This document shows positions 1-7,616 of a stretch of 64,000 bases of DNA, piece by piece. Below the pieces are notes generated by a model that did not search any database, was not told where the DNA came from, and worked only from the letters and a program-made list of their open reading frames with translations. The stretch is from Treponema phagedenis. Its GTDB lineage: Bacteria; Spirochaetota; Spirochaetia; Treponematales; Treponemataceae. The translations under genes and the position numbers were made by a program. Positions within the stretch are counted from its first letter, which is position 1. Every line of letters starts with the position of its first letter. Location of the stretch: positions 3,063,001 to 3,127,000 of the forward strand of contig NZ_CP042818.1 of the NCBI RefSeq assembly GCF_008153345.1. Direction: 5' to 3'.

Positions 1-18
1 GCGGATCCCTTCGCTCAT
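1..18 (-). CDS. Start of a leftward phage early gene (partial)
   Basis: Only the first six codons lie in the window. An ATG at 18 on the minus strand is preceded by a very strong ribosome binding site (GGAGGAG, 5 bases upstream), the style used by the other early phage genes. It overlaps the still-open frame of the preceding HTH gene, which is common in phage early operons. Nothing can be said about the product. Confidence 0.5.
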
Positions 19-178
19 AATACTCCTCCAATTCTTGTATTGTTATTTTGTAACTATTACCGATTTTAACCGCAAGCAATTCAAAACTTTCAAGCAAGTA
101 ATACACTTTCCTAACCGATACTTCTTTGTTTTCAATTTCGCTCATAATTTGAGCACATTCACAGGGCGTCAAAAACAT
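1..178 (-). CDS. Small helix-turn-helix phage early protein (partial)
   Basis: At least 59 codons, open at the window edge. The start at 178 has a GAGG ribosome binding site 9 bases upstream. The sequence begins MFLTPCECAQIMSEIENKEV and continues with a YYLLESFELLAVKIGNSYKI stretch, which resembles the short excisionase/MerR-type helix-turn-helix DNA-binding proteins of the HTH_17 kind. It is the downstream neighbour of gemA in the leftward early operon. A DNA-binding regulatory role is inferred from the fold pattern only. Confidence 0.55.
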   Translation of the reverse strand, partial: MFLTPCECAQIMSEIENKEVSVRKVYYLLESFELLAVKIGNSYKITIQELEEYYERRDP

Positions 179-196
179 TTTTACATCCTCTTTTTT

Positions 197-643
197 TTAA
201 CTTTGTTTTGTATCAGGATTATATCCTGCCTTTTTGCAAATATCTCGTAAGGCAAGAATAACCTTACTTGCGTCTTTTTTGCTAAGCCATGAAATATCGT
301 ATTCGCCGGTTATTCGATACACGATTGCCCGAAGGCTCCGCTCACTTCGGTTGCGGCTTGCTAAATCCCACAAGCCCCGTATATAGTATTCTTGTTTTGA
401 AGTTAAGCGATTAGCCCCGCCTCCTGAGCGTTTATTTTTAAATTCATAATTAGAAAGTGTGCACTTAAATCCTAAGTTTTCAAAGGCGCGCATAATTATT
501 TTAAACTGCTCCTCGCTTTCTATTTCGCTTGCGGAATTTATATTAGCATTTAAAAGAATCGCGCGATAGTTTTCATCGTTTAACCCAAGCTCTTTTTTTG
601 CAATATGAATAAGTGCAATTTTTTGTTTTCGCTCTCTCAACAA
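197..643 (-). CDS. gemA: Mu GemA/gp16-like regulatory protein (DUF1018)
   Basis: 148 residues, matching the usual size of the Mu gp16/GemA family. Seen: an N-terminal basic stretch (RERKQKIALIHIAKKELGL), the central TSKQEYYIRGLWDLA motif and a C-terminal helical region ending in ICKKAGYNP, all typical of DUF1018. In Mu the protein modulates expression of host and phage genes. It lies in the leftward early operon, 80 bases after gam, with an AAGGAG signal further upstream than usual. The start codon is TTG (643, or 646 in the same frame), so the exact start is uncertain. Confidence 0.75.
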   Translation of the reverse strand: MLRERKQKIALIHIAKKELGLNDENYRAILLNANINSASEIESEEQFKIIMRAFENLGFKCTLSNYEFKNKRSGGGANRLTSKQEYYIRGLWDLASRNRSERSLRAIVYRITGEYDISWLSKKDASKVILALRDICKKAGYNPDTKQS

Positions 644-722
644 AATAACATCTCTCCTTAATTTGAATAAAAATACACACAGGGGAAAAAGTTTTTTCCC
701 CTGTATGGTTTGGCTTTAAAAA

Positions 723-1235
723 TTAACCGGCACTTTTAAGAAGGTCTCGATTAACCTCTTCTTTATTTGCCTCGCAAAAGAAAGTATCTTTTACCTTTCG
801 AACGGCGTCAACTTGTGCAAGCGTTTCATCGTCAAGCTCTGCCATCTTTTCCTTGTCGGCTTCTTTTTTAAGTCGAATATAATCGGTCAGCCCGAGTTTT
901 TCCAGAAGACCGACTGTCGTTTTTGTTTTAATACTAATGCTTGTCGATTTTCTAAATCCGAAAGTTCCGAATGTAAGCTCAATCGTTTTTTTATCGATGA
1001 ATAATTCATCACGATTGTATTCGGCGAAGGCTCCAATTTTTGCGGCAAGCTCTGCAATTTGCTTTCGCTTTCCCTCGCCGTCTTTTGCTGCCCGCTCTTT
1101 AATTGCGCTTATCTCTTTATTTGATTTTGCGTCAATTAAATCAAGTTCATGTTCGAGAAGTCCGATAGTTTTAAGTGCGCTATTGACTTCCTCAATCGAT
1201 TCAATTTTTCCCGTACTCGGTTTGTACTTCGCCAT
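723..1235 (-). CDS. gam: Gam-like host-nuclease inhibitor
   Basis: 170 residues, the typical length of Mu Gam, a Ku-like protein that binds double-stranded DNA ends and shields them from host exonucleases. Seen: a long N-terminal charged coiled coil (about residues 15-70), the TIELTFGTFGFRKS segment (about 85-98) characteristic of the family, and a C-terminal LEKLGLTDYIR helix. It starts at ATG 1235 after an AGGAGG site. It lies between a 64-residue protein and gemA in the leftward early operon, matching Mu gene order (A, B, then gam and gemA). Confidence 0.82.
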   Translation of the reverse strand: MAKYKPSTGKIESIEEVNSALKTIGLLEHELDLIDAKSNKEISAIKERAAKDGEGKRKQIAELAAKIGAFAEYNRDELFIDKKTIELTFGTFGFRKSTSISIKTKTTVGLLEKLGLTDYIRLKKEADKEKMAELDDETLAQVDAVRKVKDTFFCEANKEEVNRDLLKSAG

Positions 1236-1276
1236 TATAAAACCTCCTAAAGTTTTATGTTTATTTTTTTTATCTT

Positions 1277-1471
1277 TTACGCCGCAGGCGGTTCATCACC
1301 GCCATCGATGTAAAATTCATTTTTTAAAATCTGCCTTATTTCAAAGACAATATTTTTAATTTCCACACAACAATCGCGCGGGTTTTTTTGTAAAATCCCC
1401 GAAGTTGCCGTATTTTCAATTTCAAAAAGTTTGCTATCAAGCAAGCTATATGCGTCAGCACTTACTTTCAT
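1277..1471 (-). CDS. Small phage early protein, unknown
   Basis: 64 residues, starting at ATG 1471 just 4 bases after the stop of the 233-residue gene upstream and preceded by a GGAGG site. It begins MKVSADAYSLLDSKLFEIEN and is helical and acidic, ending in DGGDEPPAA. No family is recognised. Its place in a tightly packed leftward operon between mu B and gam is the only functional hint. Confidence 0.55.
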   Translation of the reverse strand: MKVSADAYSLLDSKLFEIENTATSGILQKNPRDCCVEIKNIVFEIRQILKNEFYIDGGDEPPAA

Positions 1472-1475
1472 ATTC

Positions 1476-2177
1476 TCACCTCCTGCCGATATGTTTTAAT
1501 CCAAACGGCGTGTCTTCAGGTTCAGGAATTACGCCCTCATCTTCGCACCGCTCTATTTTTTCAAAATACTTTTCAAAAACAATTTGCACTTCGTTTCGCA
1601 TGGTAAGCCATTCAAGTTCGGGAAGCCCCGCAGGTTTAGTCAGGCGAATATCCGCAATTGAAATTCTGCCGTAGCCTTTCCTGAAGCCCCAAACCGTGCC
1701 GTCCTCAACATTCACGCGATACTTCTTGAGTTGTATTCCGCTTAAAGGATTGCGCTTAAATATTTCGGCAAGTTCCGCATCGTATGCTTCTTTCTCTTCG
1801 CCTGCGGTAAATACCTCTTCATACTCTTCTTCCGGAGGTGGTAAGGCTTTTTTAACCGCAATGCCCGCTTCTGCGTACGCTTGCATAATGGTAAGGTTTT
1901 CCAAGCGTTCGGGATCCTGATAGAAAAACACAAAAAGCTTTTTATAGTTCAAACACGTTTGCCACGAGATTTTTAAATCCTTTGTTACCCAATCAACAAA
2001 CGCTTGTCTGCCTTTTGAATTGTTCGCTTCAACGGTGTATAAAATTTTCCCAATTTCAAAAGCCCGCAATGTTGCCGTTGTTAAAACTTTTACAAGATCG
2101 TTTTGTAAACTCAAAACCTTGTTTGTAGTTTTTTTGTTAATGCCTAAATCAGCCGGTACATCTTTTTTTTCGCTCAT
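1476..2177 (-). CDS. Phage early protein, unknown (233 aa)
   Basis: 233 residues with no family I can name with certainty. The N-terminal half is helical and resembles DUF3102-like phage proteins: LRAFEIGKILYTVEANN, then FVDWVTKDLKISWQTCLNYKK, a pattern often seen in DNA-associated proteins. A C-terminal segment contains GTVWGFRKGYGRISIADIRL. The frame starts at ATG 2177, two bases after the MuB stop, so translation is probably coupled to mu B. Located in the Mu early operon, where accessory replication proteins usually sit. Confidence 0.6.
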   Translation of the reverse strand: MSEKKDVPADLGINKKTTNKVLSLQNDLVKVLTTATLRAFEIGKILYTVEANNSKGRQAFVDWVTKDLKISWQTCLNYKKLFVFFYQDPERLENLTIMQAYAEAGIAVKKALPPPEEEYEEVFTAGEEKEAYDAELAEIFKRNPLSGIQLKKYRVNVEDGTVWGFRKGYGRISIADIRLTKPAGLPELEWLTMRNEVQIVFEKYFEKIERCEDEGVIPEPEDTPFGLKHIGRR

Positions 2178-2178
2178 A

Positions 2179-3114
2179 TCAACCCCCTATATAATTTCTG
2201 CGTAAAATCATTTTGCCGGCCATTTCGATTATTTCAACATTGGGCATTTCAAGTTTGTTTGCTCCCATGATGTTTTGCGCGCGGTTTATAATTTTTACAA
2301 ACTGGCGTACATCTCGTTTTGAAATCTCATAAATGGCTTCCGTAATTTCTTGCGAAACTTCAGGCCACACACTCTCGGCTATTTTTTCCGCATCCGCTTT
2401 TGTAAGTCCTCGCAATTCCAAAAATACCCCGATGCGACTTTCAAGCTGGCGGTGGTCATTCTTTAAGTTTTGAATGCGGGCAGCAAGCCCGGGAAGTCCT
2501 ATCAACACAAGACCCGTTTCTCCTAAATCGTTAATGAGCCTGCGGCTAAACTCTAAGGCATCATCGCGAAGACTATCCGCTTCATCAATAATTACAATTG
2601 CTTCTTTTTCCGCTAACGCCTCACTTACCATATCAACGAGGTTATCAAACTTAACGCGATACGTATTTAGTCCTATTTGCCGCGCAATCTCTTCGGTCAT
2701 GCGTTTTTTGCTCATCGCTCCGGAGCACTTAATCAAAATAGAAGTGCGCGGGTTGTCGCGAACGTATTGCTCGGCTGTTGTTGTCTTTCCGCTTCCGGCA
2801 TCTCCTACAATAAGGGCGATGTCCTTTTCATCGTGCGCAAGCCGAATTGCCCGGCTCATTTGCCGCATCGCAGTGGTTTCAATTATTGCGACATGTTTTT
2901 TGCCGGCGTTTTCGGTTTTGCGCGCAATCCATTTGATTATTGCCTCTTCAACTTTTACAACATCGCCGCGGTACGTGTCATTTAAATATTGACTTAATAC
3001 ACTCGATGTGTAACCCATTTCTTTTGCCGCTTTCGTTTGACTTATGTCAAAACGCAGCAGCGCTTCCTTCAACCTTTCTTTAACTGAAAGATTATCAATC
3101 GAAACATCACTCAT
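2179..3114 (-). CDS. MuB-type transposition target-selection ATPase
   Basis: AAA+ ATPase that binds target DNA and delivers it to the MuA transpososome. Seen: an N-terminal helix-turn-helix (about residues 10-55, with SQTKAAKEMGYTSSVLSQYL), a Walker A motif GDAGSGKTT near residue 107, a Walker B motif AIVIIDEAD near 172, and a C-terminal helical domain that matches MuB (KRDVRQFVKIINRAQNI). About 311 residues, the family's length. An in-frame ATG also exists at 3120, but it touches the AGGAGG site; the ATG at 3114 is 7 bases away and is preferred. It follows the transposase gene by 11 bases. Confidence 0.88.
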   Translation of the reverse strand: MSDVSIDNLSVKERLKEALLRFDISQTKAAKEMGYTSSVLSQYLNDTYRGDVVKVEEAIIKWIARKTENAGKKHVAIIETTAMRQMSRAIRLAHDEKDIALIVGDAGSGKTTTAEQYVRDNPRTSILIKCSGAMSKKRMTEEIARQIGLNTYRVKFDNLVDMVSEALAEKEAIVIIDEADSLRDDALEFSRRLINDLGETGLVLIGLPGLAARIQNLKNDHRQLESRIGVFLELRGLTKADAEKIAESVWPEVSQEITEAIYEISKRDVRQFVKIINRAQNIMGANKLEMPNVEIIEMAGKMILRRNYIGG

Positions 3115-3125
3115 TCTCATTCCTC

Positions 3126-5006
3126 CTATGATGTTAGTATTTGTAAATCATCCGCATCAAAATAATTTTGATACTTGCCCTTTTTAGGTTCAGTTTCTTT
3201 TTCTTCTTTTTCAGGCTCTTCAAGCTGCGGAATGTAAGAATCGATTTGCGGCGTTTCAATGCCGGTTGCTTCCATCGCAATTTCAAGCATGTTTTTAGGT
3301 TTAAACGAAAGCCGCTCAAGCGGATTGTCTTTTACAAAAGCGCGCACCTTTTTGCGCACCGATTGCACAAACTCCATGTCCGCTTCTGTATTGCCTGTTT
3401 CAATAAACATGCCCGCATACGCCCGGCATAAAACCTTGCCCTTTGAATCGCAGACGAGCACTTCATTTTTATTGGTGAGATTTAACCGCGCCATTACTTG
3501 TTGCCCCGTTAAGCCCCGCAGCTCCTCAGCCCAATATTCGGTGCTGCCAATTCGAATGCCGTTTCTCGAAACGGTGCGCACCTCCGCCTTCGTGAGCGCA
3601 AGCTCTACCGTTTCCATATCGGGGGCGCGCAAGTTCTCAGGTAAGTTTTCTAAAAAAGCCTGCTCAGGCGTTAGCCCTTTTCGCCCCTTTGCATTGCTAA
3701 CCCATTCGGTATTGTACCAATGCACCCAGTGGACGAATTCGTTTACAACATCAGCCCATTCGCTTACATCATCCCGCTTTGCCTTGCCGTTTATTGCTCT
3801 CCAAAAAAGCCGCTGCTCGTCAACACGAGCGCTCGTATTGCTGCCAATATAGTTCCCGGTATTCTTTGAGTAATACTCTTCGAGAACCCCGTAGAACCGC
3901 TCTTGAACGCCTTTCGATTGCCCATGGAACGGCGTTGCATAAATTAATTTACTGCCGCAGGTTACAATTGCTCCGGTGATAAGCACTTCCTCTTCTCGCT
4001 CAACTCCGGCCGCATCAAAGACTTTCATGCGCGCACTCTGACCCTTGATTACTTTACCCTTGTAGTCCTTGCCGTTGTCGACGTGCACAACTAAAGGAAT
4101 TCCGAAGCGCACAATCATCATGTAGTACGCGGCGAGAATTGTTTGACTTGAAGGGTTTGTGTTCACGCACCAACCTAAAACCGCCCCGCTTCGCATATCA
4201 ATAAAAGTACTTACCCATGGCCGCACTAGCTTTCCCTTGTACTTAACCACGCGATCTAATATATGGTGATCCCCCTGCACATGCTCCATGCTTTTGTATA
4301 GCGGTTTGTTTCGCTCAATGTACGGCAGGTGCCGCGCTTCAAAGAAAGTTTCGCCTTTGCGGTACCGGTCAACTTGTGCAGGCGGTAAACTTTTTAAATA
4401 CCGATAACAAACCTGATACGTTGCCGTTGTATCCGGCAAGTTTGCTTTAAGTGCAAGGAAGCAGTGATTAATGCTTCGTCTGTTAATGTCTAAATAAAAA
4501 TGTTTGAGTACATCTTTTTCTTCGTCGGTTAAACTTGCCCCGCTGCCTCCGCGGCTATTGCCGGAAGAGTATAGCGGGGTTATTCCTGAAATCCCGCTTT
4601 GCGTAAACTCACTTAACCAGCGGTAAAAGGTGCGCTCGCTTAAATGCTTGCCGTATGCCTCTTTTAATGCAAGGGAAATTTCCCCTGCATTAAACGCCTT
4701 ACAAAACTCCTTCGCCGAAAGCTCGGCGGTGTTGTATGCGTTTATGATTGACATTCTAAGCTTTGCAACATCTCGCTCCGATTCGGTAACTTGTGTAAAT
4801 AACTGCCCCGATTCGCTTTGCGTTTTTGTTGCTACCTCTCGGGCAGAAAGAACGGCAAGCTGCACATCTTCGCTCATGCTTTCGGTTATCCAAAACTTGC
4901 CGCCCTGCCTTTTAACGTACTGCCATTTTTCCCGCCCCGCTTTTTCTAATAACGCTTTGCGGCTTATGCTTAAAATATCCGCCATATCTTTTGTTGATAC
5001 TTTCAT
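3126..5006 (-). CDS. MuA-type DDE transposase
   Basis: 626 residues, close to Mu A (663). It should cut the phage ends and join them to target DNA. Seen: an N-terminal Mu-type DNA-binding domain (VSTKDMADILSISRKALLEK), a helical end-binding region (about 60-200), then the RNase H-like core with the catalytic triad: Asp in VQGDHHILD (about residue 247), Asp in VHVDNGKDY (about 310), and Glu in SKGVQERFYG (about 365). A C-terminal Mu-transposase beta-barrel (LTGQQVMARLNL) precedes a charged tail. The start overlaps the stop of the upstream HTH gene by 4 bases (ATGA-type coupling). No frameshift was seen, so the enzyme looks intact. Confidence 0.93.
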   Translation of the reverse strand: MKVSTKDMADILSISRKALLEKAGREKWQYVKRQGGKFWITESMSEDVQLAVLSAREVATKTQSESGQLFTQVTESERDVAKLRMSIINAYNTAELSAKEFCKAFNAGEISLALKEAYGKHLSERTFYRWLSEFTQSGISGITPLYSSGNSRGGSGASLTDEEKDVLKHFYLDINRRSINHCFLALKANLPDTTATYQVCYRYLKSLPPAQVDRYRKGETFFEARHLPYIERNKPLYKSMEHVQGDHHILDRVVKYKGKLVRPWVSTFIDMRSGAVLGWCVNTNPSSQTILAAYYMMIVRFGIPLVVHVDNGKDYKGKVIKGQSARMKVFDAAGVEREEEVLITGAIVTCGSKLIYATPFHGQSKGVQERFYGVLEEYYSKNTGNYIGSNTSARVDEQRLFWRAINGKAKRDDVSEWADVVNEFVHWVHWYNTEWVSNAKGRKGLTPEQAFLENLPENLRAPDMETVELALTKAEVRTVSRNGIRIGSTEYWAEELRGLTGQQVMARLNLTNKNEVLVCDSKGKVLCRAYAGMFIETGNTEADMEFVQSVRKKVRAFVKDNPLERLSFKPKNMLEIAMEATGIETPQIDSYIPQLEEPEKEEKETEPKKGKYQNYFDADDLQILTS

Positions 5007-5344
5007 GCAACACGCCCCCCGTTACTTTCAATTTGTTTTTTGTTCATCTTTGCAAGTTCTAAAGGAGTACGTACAGTAAAGAGTTCGGCGGCGGGCCTTT
5101 TTAAAAAGGCTGCAATACGAGTTTCTGCCTTTCTACTTAAGCGGGTACCGTTGATTATTTCCGATAGGCTTGTATAATTCATTTTTAACCGTTTCGCTAA
5201 TTCGGAAACGCTTCGAATACCCGCGTCAAACATAGCCCGCTCTACCTTTTGTTTACGCTCAAGGTCAAAGGGGTACGGTCTACTTGTTACCGCGTATTTT
5301 TCCAAAATTAAAAAATCATCAAGAGGTACAGTGCTGTTGTCCAT
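5003..5344 (-). CDS. Ner-like HTH regulator
   Basis: 113 residues. A helix-turn-helix (about residues 43-75: VSELAKRLKMNYTSLSEIIN) lies in the middle, like the Ner/XRE-type regulator that precedes transposase A in Mu. It probably tunes early transcription. The start at 5344 has a strong GGAGG site and the stop overlaps the start of the transposase gene, so the two are translationally coupled. The N-terminal 30 residues are not recognised. Confidence 0.7.
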   Translation of the reverse strand: MDNSTVPLDDFLILEKYAVTSRPYPFDLERKQKVERAMFDAGIRSVSELAKRLKMNYTSLSEIINGTRLSRKAETRIAAFLKRPAAELFTVRTPLELAKMNKKQIESNGGRVA

Positions 5345-5395
5345 AGTGATTCCTCCTTACATGTTGTTTTCCTCCGTTAGGTGAAGTTTCCCAAA

Positions 5396-5439
5396 GCCCC
5401 GCTTCCGGAGTTGAACCGGAATAAAAACCCTTGCGGGGC
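5396..5439 (-). repeat. tRNA-like T-arm/acceptor hairpin, copy A
   Basis: A 44-base element read on the minus strand. A 7-bp outer stem (GCCCCGC with GCGGGGC) encloses a 6-bp stem TTCCGG/CCGGAA with a 7-base loop TTCAACT. That loop fits the tRNA T-loop consensus TTCRANY. It differs from copy B (7160-7203) at one base out of 44, inside the loop. The D and anticodon arms are absent. It sits in the leader upstream of the Ner-like gene. Confidence 0.7.
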
Positions 5440-5475
5440 AACCTTCGGGCGCAAGGCTCGAAGGTATAAAACCAT
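5440..5475. other. Hairpin next to the tRNA-like element
   Basis: A perfect 7-bp stem, ACCTTCG paired with CGAAGGT around an 11-base loop, immediately beside copy A of the tRNA-like repeat. There is no T tract in either direction. It separates the leftward Ner-like leader from the rightward promoter at 5485. Confidence 0.5.
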
Positions 5476-5484
5476 CTTAAAATT

Positions 5485-5493
5485 TGCTATAAT
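5485..5493 (+). promoter_or_regulatory. Extended -10 promoter for the membrane moron
   Basis: TGCTATAAT is a perfect -10 hexamer with the extended TGn element, about 47 bases upstream of the ATG at 5540. No good -35 is visible, as expected for extended -10 promoters. It would transcribe the one rightward gene in the leftward early region. Confidence 0.5.
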
Positions 5494-5539
5494 TAATTCG
5501 CCAAAAAAAACTATAAAAATTTTAGGAGTGGTGTTTTTT

Positions 5540-6127
5540 ATGAGTAATGAGTTAGCAATAATTATTGCAGCAGGTATAACCGTAGGCGGAAGTGTGTTAA
5601 TATTTGCTCTTAATTCTTTGTTTAACTTTTTCGCAAACGCTCGGGCTCGCAAGGAACGATTGTTTTATGAAGTATTCCCAAAACGAATCGAGTTTTATCA
5701 CGAGCTTTCTGCTGCAATGGTCAAGTTCATTTATGAGTACCCGGATTTGGATTTCTGTTCGCTTATCGCTTTTGATAAATTCATCGAGGAACTCAGCGTA
5801 CAACTCGTCGATTTTCTCAACCGGGGTGTACTCATTGCAAGTAAAGATGTGTGTAAATATATCGCCGATCTCCATCGTATCGTTTCGGCGACTAAAATTA
5901 TTAATAACGCATTGTTGCTCGGAAAGGATTCCGGCAACTCCGATAATACCGCCGAAAAGCTCAAAAAAAGCCTCCTCACTCTTAGCCAGCCGCATTATCA
6001 AAATATTCTTGCACAAATACGAATTGAGACAGGCCAGGAAATCGTAGACAATTATTGTTTTAATCTTAACAAAAAAGATATAAAGCGGCTCAGAAAGTTG
6101 TATAAGAAGATGGAACAAAATCAGTAA
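5540..6127 (+). CDS. Membrane-anchored phage moron, unknown
   Basis: 195 residues. One N-terminal membrane segment (about residues 5-28, AIIIAAGITVGGSVLIFALN) is followed by a helical, charged cytoplasmic domain rich in Lys and Arg at the C terminus (KKDIKRLRKLYKKM). The start at 5540 is chosen for its AGGAG site; the longer frame from 5381 runs through the tRNA-like repeat and is not credible. It is the only rightward gene among leftward early genes and has its own promoter, so it is probably a moron expressed from the prophage. Superinfection exclusion is a common role for such proteins but is only a guess here. Confidence 0.65.
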   Translation: MSNELAIIIAAGITVGGSVLIFALNSLFNFFANARARKERLFYEVFPKRIEFYHELSAAMVKFIYEYPDLDFCSLIAFDKFIEELSVQLVDFLNRGVLIASKDVCKYIADLHRIVSATKIINNALLLGKDSGNSDNTAEKLKKSLLTLSQPHYQNILAQIRIETGQEIVDNYCFNLNKKDIKRLRKLYKKMEQNQ

Positions 6128-6203
6128 ATTGTTTGCAATTAAAATAATCGCAAGAAAAAAATAAATATTCATTTTTTATTTTCTCCTAACATTCCTCCGT
6201 ATA

Positions 6204-6228
6204 CCCCGCCGCATCCACTGCGGCGGGG
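6204..6228. terminator. Strong GC hairpin between convergent genes
   Basis: A perfect 10-bp stem, CCCCGCCGCA with TGCGGCGGGG, and a 5-base loop, lying between the stop of the rightward membrane gene (6127) and the stop of the leftward gene ending at 6236. No T run follows on either strand, so factor-independent termination is not certain. Confidence 0.5.
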
Positions 6229-6235
6229 ATTGTGC

Positions 6236-6676
6236 TTACATCAAAGTTTCCTCAATGAGTTTTTTAAACCTCAATAAATCATCATCCGATAGCGTTTCAG
6301 TTCCTCGCTTAATTTGCTCAAAATTACTGCAATCGCTTAAGTTGCAAGTTGAGGTGATTCCCTTCCCTGTTTGTTTTTTAGAAAAGATATTTGCGCCGTA
6401 TTCTAATCCGCCATTTAAAAACTTAGTTATTAATTCAAGAGATATTGAAAGTCCGTCTTCTTTTTTTTGTAAGGGAATACTTAAATATTCCTTTGTTTTT
6501 CCCACGGCTTCTTCAAAAGAATTGCTGTAAAAATACTCTCCCATAAGTCCGTGATTACTCGTAAAACCAAGGTACTCCGTTTTAAAAATATATCCGCCAT
6601 GTTCTTTGATAATCGCATCCAATCCCGACTCATCATTTGCCGCGATTAAATCGTCAATCTTTTTTGTTAAATTCAT
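6236..6676 (-). CDS. Phage early protein, paralogue 1 of a tandem pair
   Basis: 146 residues. Paralogous to the adjacent upstream gene: both begin M(N/D)LTKxIDDL, share GGYIF near residue 30, a Y/F-rich middle and an acidic C-terminal DLxxFKxxIEExLM ending. No known family is recognised. The start at 6676 is preferred over the ATG at 6682 because the latter overlaps the AGGAGG site. Only 11 bases separate the two paralogues, so they form one leftward transcript. Confidence 0.65.
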   Translation of the reverse strand: MNLTKKIDDLIAANDESGLDAIIKEHGGYIFKTEYLGFTSNHGLMGEYFYSNSFEEAVGKTKEYLSIPLQKKEDGLSISLELITKFLNGGLEYGANIFSKKQTGKGITSTCNLSDCSNFEQIKRGTETLSDDDLLRFKKLIEETLM

Positions 6677-6687
6677 TTTCATTCCTC

Positions 6688-7128
6688 CTACATCAACTCT
6701 TCCTCAATGCGGTTTTTAAAATCCCACAAATCATATTCCGGCAATGTTTTAATTTTTTCTTGAATACTTCTAACAGTGTAGGGAATGGTAAGCTCATTGC
6801 TTTTTTTAACCGCTTCTTTTGTTTGTTCCTGCAAAAAAACAATACTGCCGGAATACAGTCCGTTCGGTGAGATGTCGCTTATTAAGCGAAGGTATACGGA
6901 ACATTGTTTTTCATCTTGTTCAAAAGGATAGCCGCAATATGTTTTTGTAATTTTCAGTGATTCATCAAAATCGTTGGTTAAGATATTTATGTATCTTGTT
7001 GTTGTACTATCGTCCTTTGCTATGAAATCTATGCTGAAAATATATCCGCCACATTTGGCAATAAGTTTTTGAAGCTTCGACTTAGACTTTTTACGAACCA
7101 AGTCGTCAATAATTTTAGTTAAATCCAT
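6688..7128 (-). CDS. Phage early protein, paralogue 2 of a tandem pair
   Basis: 146 residues. The first gene after the leftward early promoter. It shares the MDLTKIIDDL start, the CGGYIF motif and the IEEELM end with its downstream paralogue, so the pair arose by tandem duplication. A frame open to 7248 runs through the tRNA-like element; the start at 7128 is chosen because it has an ACGGAGGA site 7-8 bases upstream. The function is unknown. The first position in the early operon suggests a role soon after infection or induction. Confidence 0.65.
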   Translation of the reverse strand: MDLTKIIDDLVRKKSKSKLQKLIAKCGGYIFSIDFIAKDDSTTTRYINILTNDFDESLKITKTYCGYPFEQDEKQCSVYLRLISDISPNGLYSGSIVFLQEQTKEAVKKSNELTIPYTVRSIQEKIKTLPEYDLWDFKNRIEEELM

Positions 7129-7159
7129 GTTTATTCCTCCGTTCGGGAAGTATCCCGAT

Positions 7160-7203
7160 GCCCCGCTTCCGGATTTGAACCGGAATAAAAACCCTTGCGG
7201 GGC
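7160..7203 (-). repeat. tRNA-like T-arm/acceptor hairpin, copy B
   Basis: Near-identical (43 of 44 bases) to the element at 5396-5439. On the minus strand: outer 7-bp stem GCCCCGC/GCGGGGC, inner stem TTCCGG/CCGGAA, loop TTCAAAT, again a perfect TTCRANY T-loop. Both copies lie in the leader just upstream of the ribosome binding site of a leftward gene, and similarity continues about 25 bases towards the gene, ending in ACGGAGGA. Confidence 0.7.
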
Positions 7204-7223
7204 TCTTGCCGTTTTTTTATTTT

Positions 7224-7298
7224 GATTAAGAAAGCAGCACATCGGCATTGACTGTTAAGGATAGTCATGGTGTACTTATCCTTTTTTCTTTCTTAATC
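7224..7298 (-). other. Large nested stem in the early leader
   Basis: Outer arms GATTAAGAAAG (7224-7234) and CTTTCTTAATC (7288-7298) are perfectly complementary over 11 bp. Inside them AAGGATA (7257-7263) pairs with TATCCTT (7277-7283). Downstream of the early promoter, this would form a structured 5' leader RNA. On the plus strand the inner stem is followed by a T run, so it could also block rightward transcription. Confidence 0.5.
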
Positions 7299-7400
7299 AG
7301 ATTTTATTTTTTCCCTCACGCACTTGAAAAAAATAAAATCGCTTTTCAAAAATCAGCTTGACTTATGGAGTCCTGCGCTTACTCCCCGTCTTTATTTTTT

Positions 7401-7570
7401 CCGATTTTTCCGTTATAATCGGAAATGGTAACAGGTGTTGCCGTTTTTAGTGACCTTAGCTATATAAAATGGTAACAAGTGCTGCCATTTTATGAATGCT
7501 AGTATTTTGATTCGGTGAATAGCTGTTGCTATTTGTTTAATCTACTATAAAGCGGTTACGATTGTTACCG
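7401..7570. promoter_or_regulatory. Cluster of palindromic repressor operators
   Basis: At least four inverted repeats share a GGTAAC/GTTACC-like core: AAATGG..CCGTTT (7423-7446), AAAATGG..CCATTTT (7466-7491), AATAGC..GCTATT (7518-7533) and CGGTTAC..GTTACCG (7553-7570). A further CCGATT..AATCGG is at 7401-7422. The last GGTTAC palindrome lies at the expected start point of the leftward early promoter. The arrangement between divergent early and repressor genes is what an immunity region looks like. Confidence 0.6.
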
Positions 7571-7580
7571 ATATAATTAC

Positions 7581-7608
7581 AGTATACAACATTTCGTTTA
7601 AATGTCAA
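7581..7608 (-). promoter_or_regulatory. Leftward early promoter
   Basis: On the minus strand: -35 TTGACA (7608-7603), 16-base spacer, -10 TATACT (7586-7581). Five or six of six bases match the sigma-70 consensus at each box. It would start transcripts near 7574 that run into the operator cluster and then the early genes. Confidence 0.7.
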
Positions 7609-7616
7609 GCGTATTT

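Noticed and set aside
20-250. 71-residue plus-strand frame at the window start
   Set aside because: It is antisense to a small HTH gene and to gemA and has no initiation signal.
5396-5439. Complete tRNA gene
   Set aside because: Only acceptor-like and T arms are present; D arm, anticodon arm and CCA are missing in both copies.
5381-5539. N-terminal extension of the membrane moron frame
   Set aside because: It reads through the tRNA-like repeat and the hairpin, has no ribosome site, and lies upstream of the extended -10 promoter; the ATG at 5540 is far better.
7129-7248. N-terminal extension of the first early gene
   Set aside because: Its residues (PQGFLFRF...SGSG) come from translating the tRNA-like repeat; the same string appears in an unrelated frame at copy A. 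The start at 7128 has a proper ribosome site.
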